Assembly: GCF_030864005.1 (NCBI RefSeq)
Contig: NZ_CP132976.1
Coordinates: 186,001 to 250,000 of the forward strand
Reading direction: 5' to 3'
DNA from: Achromobacter seleniivolatilans
Lineage (GTDB): Bacteria > Pseudomonadota > Gammaproteobacteria > Burkholderiales > Burkholderiaceae_B
DNA: 64,000 nucleotides
Within the stretch, counting starts at the first letter, position 1; each line of letters starts with the position of its first letter. The position numbers were made by a program, and so were the translations under genes. A model generated the notes under the pieces. The model was not told the DNA's origin, made no database searches, and saw only the letters and a program-made list of their open reading frames with translations. This document shows, piece by piece, positions 52,355 through 60,834 of the stretch.

Positions 52355-53607
52355 GGCTTGGGTTCCTCGGTAAGCAGAATGAGTAAAAGCGCGGCGACCG
52401 CGGCGTTTTTCAGGACCGGGCCGAACGGATGCAGCAGGAACTCGGGCAAGGCCACGGCGATCACCGCCGTATACGCGAGCACCAGCCCGAGTTGTGCGGC
52501 CCACAGGCGCCTGCCGGGCCACCAGAGCGTGGCGATCCCCAGTGCGAAATCCAGCGCGGCAGCCAGGTACAAGGCCGTCCGCGCGGCAGCGCCATGCAGG
52601 CCAACCGGTTCAAGCAAGGCCAGGCTGCCGGCCACTGGATAGAGAAAGGCGCTGCACACGGCCGTCCACAGCCAGATCAGCGCCAGTGCGCCACGCGCGA
52701 GGCCAGGCCGCCACGCAGCCAGCGCTTGATGGCGCAGGGGCAGCGCATCGGCTGCGCCGATGAAGGATTCGATGCCAGAGGGCGGCCGTCCCAGCGCACG
52801 GGCCGTCGTCGCGGCATCGGCCGTATTGCCGGCGCGCAGCATCTTCCAGGTGTCGCGCGTCAACAAAGAACCCGGTAGCCGGTTCAACAATACGGCGCCG
52901 CCCGACACCAGCCATGCCGGTACTGGCACCTGCCAGGCGGGCGCGAAACCCATCGACTGCCGGTAGACCGCCAACATCTGGCGGAACGCGATCTCCGTGC
53001 CGCCAACCAGGTCCAACACGGCCGGAGCGTTGGCATCGCCGCGCAAAAGATTGACGACGATCTCGGCCAGCTCGTCCACCAGCATCGGACGCAGCAACTG
53101 ACGCCCGCCACTTGGCAGCAAATGCACCGGCACCGTTGCCAGGGCGCGGAAGAATCGGGCTGACGCGCCTTGCACGCCGTAGATCAACGCTGGCCGCAGG
53201 ATGTGGTGCGCGATGGGCAGTGACTTCAGGTGCTCATCGGCGGCACGCTTGCTCTGAAAATAGGGCGTCTCGCCATGCTCGGCGCCTAGCGCCGACAGTT
53301 GCACGATGCCCCGCACCCCGGCCCGCTGGGCGGCGTCGAACAAGGCGATAGGCGCGCGCCGATGGACCTGGTCAAAGGTTGCGCCAGCCCCTTCGACCAG
53401 AATGCCGACTGCGTTGATCACTACATGGATGCCGCGCAGCCGATCTATCCAGGCGGCCGGGTCGGTGTCTGCCATGTAGTCAATGGCGACCTCGTTCGGC
53501 CTGGTCGCCACCCTGACGCCTTTCAATACCCGATGGCCGTCACGCTCCAGTGCTGCGCAGAAGGCTTGGCCGATAAAACCGTTGGCGCCGCAAACCAGAA
53601 TGTTCAT
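52351..53607 (-). CDS. NAD(P)-binding (NmrA/NDUFA9-like) protein fused to a DoxX-like membrane domain
   Basis: Protein of 418 residues. Residues 1-270 form an atypical SDR/NAD(P)-binding domain beginning MNILVCGANGFIGQAFCAAL, with HHILRPALIYG as its second landmark. Residues 290-418 contain four hydrophobic segments of the DoxX-like type (ALYLAAALDFALGIATLWW). Such fusions may couple a redox domain to the membrane. ATG at 53607 was chosen over 53637 because GGAGG precedes it. A TTTCTGT-N4-ACAGAAA operator lies 50 nt upstream. Confidence 0.85.
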   Translation of the reverse strand: MNILVCGANGFIGQAFCAALERDGHRVLKGVRVATRPNEVAIDYMADTDPAAWIDRLRGIHVVINAVGILVEGAGATFDQVHRRAPIALFDAAQRAGVRGIVQLSALGAEHGETPYFQSKRAADEHLKSLPIAHHILRPALIYGVQGASARFFRALATVPVHLLPSGGRQLLRPMLVDELAEIVVNLLRGDANAPAVLDLVGGTEIAFRQMLAVYRQSMGFAPAWQVPVPAWLVSGGAVLLNRLPGSLLTRDTWKMLRAGNTADAATTARALGRPPSGIESFIGAADALPLRHQALAAWRPGLARGALALIWLWTAVCSAFLYPVAGSLALLEPVGLHGAAARTALYLAAALDFALGIATLWWPGRRLWAAQLGLVLAYTAVIAVALPEFLLHPFGPVLKNAAVAALLLILLTEEPKP

Positions 53608-53640
53608 GCCGTTGCCTCCACTGCTTACGTCGTTCATGGC

Positions 53641-53678
53641 TTTCTTTTATTTCTGCAATTTCTGTATAGACAGAAATT
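53641..53678. promoter_or_regulatory. Putative GbsR-type operator before the NAD-binding/DoxX gene
   Basis: Inverted repeat AATTTCTGT-ATAG-ACAGAAATT (53657-53678). Two further direct TTTCT half-sites lie at 9-bp steps upstream (53641, 53650). The core TTTCTGT-N4-ACAGAAA is shared with the site before the regulator gene at 54268. Confidence 0.65.
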
Positions 53679-53722
53679 AATGGCCAAAAAAAGGGGCGCG
53701 CCTTTCGGCTCGCCCGGGGAAT

Positions 53723-54253
53723 TTACGGTTTGGTGCGCCGCATGGTCTTGCTGATCCTTGCGCCCATGCCCAGCGTCTTCATCAGTGTCTCGGGCTTCAT
53801 GCGCAGCATCTCGTCAGACCAGGTGGTCAGGATTTCCAGGAACTCCAGCGTCTCGCGCACGCGCTGTTCGGTGGCGCGGCTTTCGTTGTCAATTTCCGGG
53901 CTGGCCAGACTGTCGCGCAGCATGGTCAGCGTAGGATCGATTTCGCGTTGCCGGCGCCCTTCGACGATCAGCTTGAACAGTTCCCAGATATCGGTGGACG
54001 TTTCAAAGTGGTCGCGGCGGTCTTCCATGACGTGTACCACCCGGGCCAGACGCCAGGACTGCAATTCCTTGAGGCTGTTGCTGACATTCGAGCGCGCAAC
54101 ACCCAGGGTTTCGGCGATTTCTTCAGCGGGAACGGGGCGGCCAAGCAAGTAGAGCAGGGCGTGGATCTGGGCGACCGTGCGGTTCACGCCCCAGCGCGAA
54201 CCCATTTCGCCCCAGTGCAGGATGAATCGTTCGGCGATCGGAGTCAGTTTCAT
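53723..54253 (-). CDS. GbsR/MarR-family transcriptional regulator
   Basis: Regulator of 176 residues. The winged helix is RPVPAEEIAETLGVARSNVS (about 38-57), and the start FILHWGEMGSRWGVNRTVAQ places it in the GbsR group. The C-terminal half is helical (EILTTWSDEMLRMKPETLMK). ATG at 54253 fits the family; a longer frame to 54313 would translate through the 42-bp palindrome. It lies upstream of the NAD-binding/DoxX and DUF2269 genes, which it probably controls together with itself. Confidence 0.9.
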   Translation of the reverse strand: MKLTPIAERFILHWGEMGSRWGVNRTVAQIHALLYLLGRPVPAEEIAETLGVARSNVSNSLKELQSWRLARVVHVMEDRRDHFETSTDIWELFKLIVEGRRQREIDPTLTMLRDSLASPEIDNESRATEQRVRETLEFLEILTTWSDEMLRMKPETLMKTLGMGARISKTMRRTKP

Positions 54254-54267
54254 GGAGCCAATGTAGG

Positions 54268-54309
54268 AGGTTTCTGTTATTTCTGTCAAGACAGAAATAA
54301 CAGAAACCT
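54268..54309. promoter_or_regulatory. 42-bp perfect palindrome before the GbsR-type gene
   Basis: Two 20-bp arms, completely complementary, flank an AA centre (54288-54289). Each arm holds two TTTCTGT half-sites at a 9-bp step (54271 and 54280; mirror copies at 54291 and 54300). It ends 15 nt before the ATG, so a bound protein would block transcription or translation start. Confidence 0.85.
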
Positions 54310-54331
54310 TCACTGCCTATGAATGCCCAGA

Positions 54332-56035
54332 TCAGGCTTGAGCCCGCGGCCGGGTTTCCGCTTCCGCCGCTTGCTGCGCGGCGGGCTTGAGCTCGCGCCG
54401 TAAAATCTTGCCCACGTTGGTGCGCGGCAAGTCATCACGGAACTCGACGTAGCGCGGCACTTTGTAGCCGGTCAGTTGCGTGCGGCAATGGGCGATCAAC
54501 GTCTCGGCGTCCAGCCCCGGATCTTTGCGGATGACATAGAGTTTGACGGCCTCGCCGGAGCGTTCGTCGGGCACGCCGACCGCCGCCACTTCGCGCACGC
54601 CCGGATGCAACGCGGCGACGTCCTCGACCTCGTTCGGGTACACGTTGAAACCCGAGACCAGAATCATGTCTTTCTTGCGGTCGACCAGAAACACATAACC
54701 GGTCTCGTCGACATAACCGATATCGCCGGTGCGCAGGAAGCCGTCGGGATACATGACCAGTGCTGTTTCATCGGGACGGTTCCAATAGCCCCGCGTGACC
54801 TGTGGCCCGCGCACGCAGATCTCGCCGCTTTCGCCGATGCCTAGCTCGCGGCCGTCGTCATCGCGGATGGATAGCTCGGTGGACGGTACGGGCAATCCGA
54901 TGGAGCCGGTGAAGACCTTTACGTCCAGATGGTTGATCGTGACCGCAGGCGAGGTCTCGGTCAGCCCATAAGCCTGAGCGATCGATATGCCGGTCACGGC
55001 GCGCCAGCGGTCGGCCACCGAGCGCTGCACCGCCATGCCGCCGCCCATCGTCAGGCGCAGACGCGAGAAATCCAGCCGCGCGAAATCGGCGTTATTCAGC
55101 ATGGCGTTGAAAAGCGTATTCACGCCAGTGAAGGCGGAAAATGGCACCTTGCCCATCTCTTTTACCAGCGAGGGAATGTCGCGCGGATTCAGGATGAGCA
55201 GGTTGCTTGCCCCCAGCTTCATGAAGGTCAGGCAGTTCGCCGTCAGCGCAAAGATGTGATACAGCGGCAAGGCTGTCACGATGCACTCTTCGCCATCTTT
55301 TACGAGCGGCCGGACCCAGGTATAGGCCTGGGTAACGTTTGCCACCAGATTGCCGTGCGAGAGCATGGCGGCCTTGGCCACGCCGGTTGTGCCGCCTGTG
55401 TATTGCAGGCAGGCCAGATCGTCGGGCGTGAGCGGGACATCGGTGAATGGCATGGCGCTCGCCGCGCGCAAGGCATCGCGCAGGCGGATGGCGCCGGGCA
55501 GGGACCATGCCGGCACCAGCCGCTTGATGCGTCGAACCACAAAGTCCACCAGACGGCCCTTGACCGGACCCAGCATGTCGCCGATGGACGTGACCAGCAC
55601 GCGTTCGATTGCCGTCTGAGGCAAGGCTTTTTCTACGGTGGCCGCGAAGTTGTCCGCGACCACAATCGCGCGCGCTCCCGAGTCGGCCAGCTGGTGTTCA
55701 AGCTCGTGAGCGGTGTAGAGCGGGTTGCAATTGACCACGATGCAGCCGGCGCGAAGCGCGCCGAACAGGCAGACGGGGTATTGCAACAGGTTGGGCATCA
55801 TCAGCGCGATACGGTCGCCGTGACGGAATCCATTGGCGTGCAGCCATGCCGCAAAGCTGCGCGTCAATACATCCAGCTCGGCGTAGGTGATCGCCCGTCC
55901 CATGCTGATATACGCGGTCTTGTCCGGAAAGCGCCGGCAGCTTTCCTGGACGATAGAGACGAGCGTCGTGACGCCGTCCATCTCGATCTCTGCGGGAACG
56001 CCATAGGGGTAGCTCTTTTGCCAGATTCGTTCCAT
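54332..56035 (-). CDS. fadD: Long-chain fatty-acid CoA ligase (FadD-like)
   Basis: AMP-dependent acyl-CoA synthetase of 567 residues. The ATP loop is LQYTGGTTGVAKAAMLSHGN (about 208-227), followed by YGLTETSPAVT, LRTGDIGYVDETGYVFLVDR and DMILVSGFNVYPNEVED. The catalytic Lys lies in TNVGKILRREL. It activates fatty acids for beta-oxidation and belongs to the minus-strand lipid-degradation cluster. ATG at 56035 gives the usual MERIWQKSYPYGVPAEI start. Confidence 0.93.
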   Translation of the reverse strand: MERIWQKSYPYGVPAEIEMDGVTTLVSIVQESCRRFPDKTAYISMGRAITYAELDVLTRSFAAWLHANGFRHGDRIALMMPNLLQYPVCLFGALRAGCIVVNCNPLYTAHELEHQLADSGARAIVVADNFAATVEKALPQTAIERVLVTSIGDMLGPVKGRLVDFVVRRIKRLVPAWSLPGAIRLRDALRAASAMPFTDVPLTPDDLACLQYTGGTTGVAKAAMLSHGNLVANVTQAYTWVRPLVKDGEECIVTALPLYHIFALTANCLTFMKLGASNLLILNPRDIPSLVKEMGKVPFSAFTGVNTLFNAMLNNADFARLDFSRLRLTMGGGMAVQRSVADRWRAVTGISIAQAYGLTETSPAVTINHLDVKVFTGSIGLPVPSTELSIRDDDGRELGIGESGEICVRGPQVTRGYWNRPDETALVMYPDGFLRTGDIGYVDETGYVFLVDRKKDMILVSGFNVYPNEVEDVAALHPGVREVAAVGVPDERSGEAVKLYVIRKDPGLDAETLIAHCRTQLTGYKVPRYVEFRDDLPRTNVGKILRRELKPAAQQAAEAETRPRAQA

Positions 56036-56051
56036 CTTTGTGGGATTCCGC

Positions 56052-56642
56052 CTAGTTGCCCAACAGGGCTTTCTTGAGGGAGGTCTGAGCCGGGTTGTCG
56101 CCCAGCCAGACGCGCAGCAACGCGCGTGCGAATTCGGGGCTGTCGATGCGGCCCCGCTGCTTGCCGTTCGCGGTGATGGTGACGCCACGGGCGTCAAAAT
56201 CAAGATCGACCACATCGCCCTCCTTGGCAGTGCCGATGTCCGCCATCAGACGGGATAAGCGATCTGCCGGATCTTTCAGCGCAGCAAGCTCCTGCTTGGG
56301 CGTATTGTCGCGCAATCCCTCTTGCAGTGCGCCGTCCAGGCTTTTGCTGTCTACATCGCGCAGCAATTGCAGACGGATACGGCGGGGTTCCGTGCTGTTG
56401 ATCAATGCCGCCGCATCGCTGCTTTTGACGGTGGTGTAGAGCGCAGCCACATAGACTTTCACGACGAATTTTGTGCGCAGACCGGCGCCATTAAGCGTCA
56501 GCGCGCGCCCGCCTTCCGAAAGCTGTTCAGGCACCCGCACGCCGGCAAGTTCCATGTCGGCGGCAATCACGGGTGCGCCCGCCAGGGTGGCGGCAAGAAT
56601 GAGGCTCAGGGCGGCGGTTCGCCCTCCAGAGATGCAAGGCAT
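56052..56642 (-). CDS. Chalcone-isomerase-like (CHI-like) exported protein
   Basis: Protein of 196 residues with a signal peptide ending PVIAA. The fold family is read from GVRVPEQLSEGGRALTLNG, GAGLRTKFVVKVYVAALY and IRLQLLRDVDSKSLDGAL. Bacterial CHI-like proteins do not isomerise chalcones and are thought to bind fatty acids. Its position 16 nt before fadD supports a lipid role. It overlaps the DUF4442 gene by 37 nt. Confidence 0.85.
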   Translation of the reverse strand: MPCISGGRTAALSLILAATLAGAPVIAADMELAGVRVPEQLSEGGRALTLNGAGLRTKFVVKVYVAALYTTVKSSDAAALINSTEPRRIRLQLLRDVDSKSLDGALQEGLRDNTPKQELAALKDPADRLSRLMADIGTAKEGDVVDLDFDARGVTITANGKQRGRIDSPEFARALLRVWLGDNPAQTSLKKALLGN

Positions 56643-57151
56643 TTGTCTCCTCCTGTGTTCTTTTGCTTGTAGAACTTTTTGTCAGCGATATAGATCGTGC
56701 GTTCCACGACGGCATACACCACGCCGTCTTTGTCCTTCAATTCCACCGTGTAAGTCCTGGTGGTCTCGTGGTCGCGCGCCAGAATCTCGCGGATGTCCGC
56801 GATCTCTCCTGGCGGCAGCCGGAAGTCCACGTACAAGGTCGTGTAGGCAGGCTTGCGAAACCGGATCGACGCCGCCTTGTCCCAGACGATGTGGTCTGCG
56901 CCCAGGGCGGACATCAGCATCGTGGGATGGGCGCCGTCCGTCACGGCGAACAGCGACCCGCCATACATCGATCCCACAATATTGCGGGTGCGCCGAAGCA
57001 AAGGCAGCTTGATGCGGATGTGCTGGAAGTCCGGCGACACATGCATCACCCGGCCGCCCGTGGCGCGAAACGCCGGATGCAGGTTGAACCCCACCCGCAT
57101 CAGGCGCGCCCGCCAGGCGGGCGACAGGTTCTTGAACCAATAGGGTTTCAC
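56606..57151 (-). CDS. DUF4442-family hotdog protein (putative thioesterase)
   Basis: Protein of 181 residues with the hotdog-fold pattern RNIVGSMYGGSLFAVTDGAH and FRKPAYTTLYVDFRLPPGEI. It lacks a signal peptide. The start is probably GTG at 57151 (VKPYWFKNLSPAWRARL); a longer frame reads back into the thiolase gene with no similarity. DUF4442 proteins are predicted acyl-CoA thioesterases. The beta-oxidation context supports this. Confidence 0.78.
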   Translation of the reverse strand: MKPYWFKNLSPAWRARLMRVGFNLHPAFRATGGRVMHVSPDFQHIRIKLPLLRRTRNIVGSMYGGSLFAVTDGAHPTMLMSALGADHIVWDKAASIRFRKPAYTTLYVDFRLPPGEIADIREILARDHETTRTYTVELKDKDGVVYAVVERTIYIADKKFYKQKNTGGDKCLASLEGEPPP

Positions 57152-57179
57152 GCTGCGGCTGCCAGTTGCGTTGTGCGGG

Positions 57180-58379
57180 TCACAGGGACTCGAACAGACC
57201 CGCTGCGCCCATGCCCGTGCCGATGCACATGGTGACCAGCCCGTACTTGCCGCCCGTGCGGCGCAGGCCGTGGGTGATCGTCGCTGTGCGGATCGCGCCG
57301 GTGGCGCCCAGCGGGTGGCCCAACGCAATGGCGCCGCCCAGCGGGTTGACCTTGGCGGGGTCCAGTTTCAGTTCGCGGATAACGGCCAGCGACTGTGCGG
57401 CAAAGGCTTCATTCAGCTCAATCCAATCCAGCGCGTCTTGTGTGATGCCCGCGCGTGCCAACACTTTGGGAATGGCCGCGACGGGACCGATGCCCATGAC
57501 TTCGGGGGGCACGCCAGCCACGGCAAAGCTGACAAATCGCGCCAGAGGGGTGAGGTTGAATTCGCGCAGAACGCGTTCGGACACCAGGATGACCGCAGCG
57601 GCCCCGTCGGACATCTGCGAGCTGTTGCCGGCAGTGACGCTGCCGCGCGTCGAAAACACCGGCCGCAGGCGGGCCAGCGCTTCGGCGCTGCTGTCAGGGC
57701 GCGGGCCTTCGTCGACCTCAACCAGGCGGCGCGCCACGCGCACAGCGCCGGTGGCGCCATCGGGCAGATGGGTCACCACTTCATAGGGGGTCGTTTCGGC
57801 GCGGAAATGGCCGGCCGCGATAGCCGCGCACGCCTTTTGATGCGAGGCCAGCGCAAACGCATCCTGATCCTCGCGCGAGACCTTCCAGCGCTCGGCGACC
57901 TTTTCGCCCGTCAGGCCCATGCCAAAAGCCATGCCGATGTTTTCTTCGTGAGCAAAGATGGCGGGGTTCATCGACACTTTGTTGCCCATGATCTGCGGCA
58001 TTGCACTCATGGATTCGGTGCCCGATCCAATCATGATGTCGGCCTCCCCCGTGCGGATGCGGTTGGCGGCGTCAGCCACCGCTTGCAGCCCGGATGCGCA
58101 AAAGCGGTTCACGGTGACACCGGCCACGCTTTGCGGCAGACCGGCCAGCAACAGGCTGATGCGGGCCACGTTCATGCCCTGTTCGGCTTCAGGCATGGCG
58201 CAGCCAGCGATCACGTCGTCGATGCGGGCGGGGTCCAGACCGGGCACTTGCGACAGCGCGCCGTTCAGCACCGCTGCCAGCATGTCGTCGGGCCGGGTCG
58301 TGATGTAGGCGCCGTTGCGCTTGCCGACCGGCAGGCGCGTGGCGGCGACGATGTAGGCGTCTTGAATCTGCTTCGTCAT
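57180..58379 (-). CDS. fadA: Acetyl-CoA acyltransferase (3-ketoacyl-CoA thiolase)
   Basis: Thiolase of 399 residues. The acyl-binding Cys is Cys94 in NRFCASGLQAVADA; the other catalytic residues lie in NPLGGAIALGHPLGATGAI and CIGTGMGAA. It cleaves 3-ketoacyl-CoA to acetyl-CoA in beta-oxidation. ATG at 58379 gives the family start (IQDAYIVAATRLPVGKR). It lies 10 nt after the FadN-like gene and forms the FadN-FadA type pair. Confidence 0.94.
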   Translation of the reverse strand: MTKQIQDAYIVAATRLPVGKRNGAYITTRPDDMLAAVLNGALSQVPGLDPARIDDVIAGCAMPEAEQGMNVARISLLLAGLPQSVAGVTVNRFCASGLQAVADAANRIRTGEADIMIGSGTESMSAMPQIMGNKVSMNPAIFAHEENIGMAFGMGLTGEKVAERWKVSREDQDAFALASHQKACAAIAAGHFRAETTPYEVVTHLPDGATGAVRVARRLVEVDEGPRPDSSAEALARLRPVFSTRGSVTAGNSSQMSDGAAAVILVSERVLREFNLTPLARFVSFAVAGVPPEVMGIGPVAAIPKVLARAGITQDALDWIELNEAFAAQSLAVIRELKLDPAKVNPLGGAIALGHPLGATGAIRTATITHGLRRTGGKYGLVTMCIGTGMGAAGLFESL

Positions 58380-58389
58380 GATCGTTTCC

Positions 58390-60780
58390 TCAGTTGCGCA
58401 ACGGCTTGCCGGTGTCCAGCGTGTGCCGGATGCGGGCTTGGGTTTCGGGCGTACGCAAGAGCGCGACAAATTCGCGGCGCTCAACGGCCAACAACCATTC
58501 CTCGTCCACCTTGGTTCCGGTTTCCACTTCGCCGCCGCACAAGGCGACTGCGGCGCTGCGGGCCACGCGATAGTCGTGCGCGCTGATCATGCCGCCTTCG
58601 CGCATGTTGACCAGCACCATCTCGAAGTTGGCGATGCCATTGCGGCCCGCCACCGGAATATTTGTCAGGCGCGGCGGGGGCGTGTAGCCGGCCTGGGCTG
58701 CGGCGCGGGCTTGCCCGATGGCCACAAACAGCAGCTCATCAGGATGGAACAGCACGACGTCATGCTCGCGGGCAAAGCCTGCGTCGACGGCCTCCAGCGC
58801 GCTCTTGGCGACCTGCGCCATGGCAATCGTTTGAAAGACGGGCTGCAAGTAGGGAAAGACTTCCCCCGGCGTTGCGGTTTTGGCGGCGAGCGCCGCCGCA
58901 CGGCCTGCAAATTCCTTGCTGCCCCCGCCTGCCGGGATCAAGCCCACGCCCGCTTCAACCAGGCCGATATAGCTTTCCAGGGCCAGCACGCGGTGCGATG
59001 CATGCATCAGAAACTCGCAGCCGCCACCCAACGCCATGCCTTGCACGGCCGCCACCGTAGGAATCTGCGCATATTTAAAGGATTGTGAAGCGCGCTGGAA
59101 TTTCTCTACAGTGGCTTCCAGCATCTCCCACTGGCCCGCTGCGCAGGCTTCGACTACCTGCTGCAAATTGGCGCCGACCGCGAAGGGCGGCTGATGCCAG
59201 ATAACCAGTCCGTCGAATTCGCGCTCCGCCCGGGCAACGGCTTGCAGCACGCCTTCCAGCACTTCGGCGCCCAGCGTGTGGTTCTTGGAAGTGACGGACA
59301 GAATGGCGATGCCGGGGTCTACGCGGGGCAGATTCCACAGGCGCACGCCTTCGTTTTCCCAGACGGTGACGCCACGGTCGTCCGGCGCTTCGCCGTAAAC
59401 GCGTTCCGGGAACAACTGGCGGGCATACACCGGCAGCGCAGAGCGGGGATGCAAGCTGTTCGTGCGGGCCGAGTACGAACCTTCGGGCGCATGCACGCCT
59501 TGACGGCCGGGTTCAAGCACCCAGGCGGGCAGGGGAGCATCGCTCATGGCGCGGCCGGCGGCGATGTCGTCAGCCACGGCGGCGGCAATGGTTTGCCAGC
59601 CCGCAGCCTGCCAGGTTTCGAACGGGCCTTGCGACCAGCCAAAACCCCAGCGCATGGCCAAGTCCAGGTCGCGCGCATTATCGGCCACGTGTTCAAGCTG
59701 CACGGCGCTGTAGTGGAAGATGTCGCGGAACAGGCTCCACAGGAACTGCGCCTGCGGATGCGCGCTTGCACGCAACGCGGCAAAGCGGCGTGCGGGATCG
59801 CGTTCCTTCAACAGCGTGGCGACTTCGTCGGCCAGCTTGCCTGCGCTGGGCACATAATCTTGCGCCTTCAAGTCCAGCACCAGGATGTCGCGGCCTTGCT
59901 TGCGGTAGACGCCTGCACCGGTCTTCTGGCCGAGGGCGCCCTTGCTGATCAGCGCGGATAGCCAGGCGGGCAATGAAAAATAGCGGTGCCAGGGGTCGTC
60001 CGGCAGGTTCTTTTCCATGGTGCCGACCACATGCGCCAGCGTGTCCAGGCCGACGACATCCGCAGTGCGGTAGGTCGCGCTTTTGGGACGGCCGATTTTG
60101 GGGCCGGTCAGCGCATCAACTTCGTCGAATGCCAGACCCAGGCGCGCGGTGTGGTGCATGGCGGCCAGGATGGAGAACACGCCGATGCGGTTGGCGACGA
60201 AGTTGGGCGTGTCCAACGCGCGGATCACACCCTTGCCCAGGGTGGACGTCAGCCAGGTTTCCAGCTGGTCCAGCACGGAGGCCTGGGTGTGGGACGTGGC
60301 AATGATTTCCACCAGCCGCATATAGCGGGGCGGATTGAAAAAATGGATGCCGCAGAAGCGGTCGCGCAGGCTTTCCGGCAGCGCGTTGGCAAGCGCGTCG
60401 ATCGACAAACCAGAGGTGTTCGACGCAATGATGGCGCCGGGCGCTACATGGGGGGCGATGCGCTCATACAGCGCTGTCTTCCAGTCCATGCGTTCCGCGA
60501 TGGCCTCGATGACCAGATCGCAGCTGCGCAATTGGTCCAAGTGATCGTCATAGTTCGCGGGCGTTATCAGTGCAATGCGGGCGGCGCCTGCCAGCGGCGC
60601 CGGTTCGAGCTTTTTCAGGCCGGCCAGCGCTTTCTTGACGATGCCGTTACGGTCGCCTTCGGCGGCGGCCAGATCGAACAGCGTGACCGGCACGCCGGCA
60701 TTGGCCAGGTGGGCGGCAATCTGCGCGCCCATGACGCCGGCACCCAGCACGGCGACGTGTTTGACGACGAACTTGCTCAA
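58390..60780 (-). CDS. 3-hydroxyacyl-CoA dehydrogenase / enoyl-CoA hydratase (FadN-like domain order)
   Basis: Multifunctional beta-oxidation enzyme of 796 residues. Unlike FadB or FadJ, the dehydrogenase comes first: VAVLGAGVMGAQIAAHLANA (9-28), then CGIHFFNPPRYMRLVEI and the C-terminal dehydrogenase domain. A crotonase domain follows from about 490, with GMALGGGCEFLMHASHRV and GLVEAGVGLIPAGGGSKEF. This order is that of Bacillus FadN. It lies directly before the thiolase gene. A terminator separates it from fadL upstream. Confidence 0.93.
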   Translation of the reverse strand: MSKFVVKHVAVLGAGVMGAQIAAHLANAGVPVTLFDLAAAEGDRNGIVKKALAGLKKLEPAPLAGAARIALITPANYDDHLDQLRSCDLVIEAIAERMDWKTALYERIAPHVAPGAIIASNTSGLSIDALANALPESLRDRFCGIHFFNPPRYMRLVEIIATSHTQASVLDQLETWLTSTLGKGVIRALDTPNFVANRIGVFSILAAMHHTARLGLAFDEVDALTGPKIGRPKSATYRTADVVGLDTLAHVVGTMEKNLPDDPWHRYFSLPAWLSALISKGALGQKTGAGVYRKQGRDILVLDLKAQDYVPSAGKLADEVATLLKERDPARRFAALRASAHPQAQFLWSLFRDIFHYSAVQLEHVADNARDLDLAMRWGFGWSQGPFETWQAAGWQTIAAAVADDIAAGRAMSDAPLPAWVLEPGRQGVHAPEGSYSARTNSLHPRSALPVYARQLFPERVYGEAPDDRGVTVWENEGVRLWNLPRVDPGIAILSVTSKNHTLGAEVLEGVLQAVARAEREFDGLVIWHQPPFAVGANLQQVVEACAAGQWEMLEATVEKFQRASQSFKYAQIPTVAAVQGMALGGGCEFLMHASHRVLALESYIGLVEAGVGLIPAGGGSKEFAGRAAALAAKTATPGEVFPYLQPVFQTIAMAQVAKSALEAVDAGFAREHDVVLFHPDELLFVAIGQARAAAQAGYTPPPRLTNIPVAGRNGIANFEMVLVNMREGGMISAHDYRVARSAAVALCGGEVETGTKVDEEWLLAVERREFVALLRTPETQARIRHTLDTGKPLRN

Positions 60781-60792
60781 GGGGATTCTCCT

Positions 60793-60828
60793 GAAAAAGC
60801 GGGCGGGCGGCGCATGCCGGCCGCCCGC
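60793..60828 (-). terminator. Terminator after fadL on the minus strand
   Basis: Stem GCGGGCGGC / GCCGCCCGC (60803-60811 with 60820-60828). On the minus strand it is followed by CCGC and five T residues, just before the FadN-like start codon. It would uncouple fadL from the enzymes downstream. Confidence 0.65.
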
Positions 60829-60834
60829 GCAAGG

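Noticed and set aside
57171..58586. Long plus-strand frame opposite the thiolase gene
   Set aside because: Antisense shadow; the thiolase motifs on the minus strand are unambiguous.
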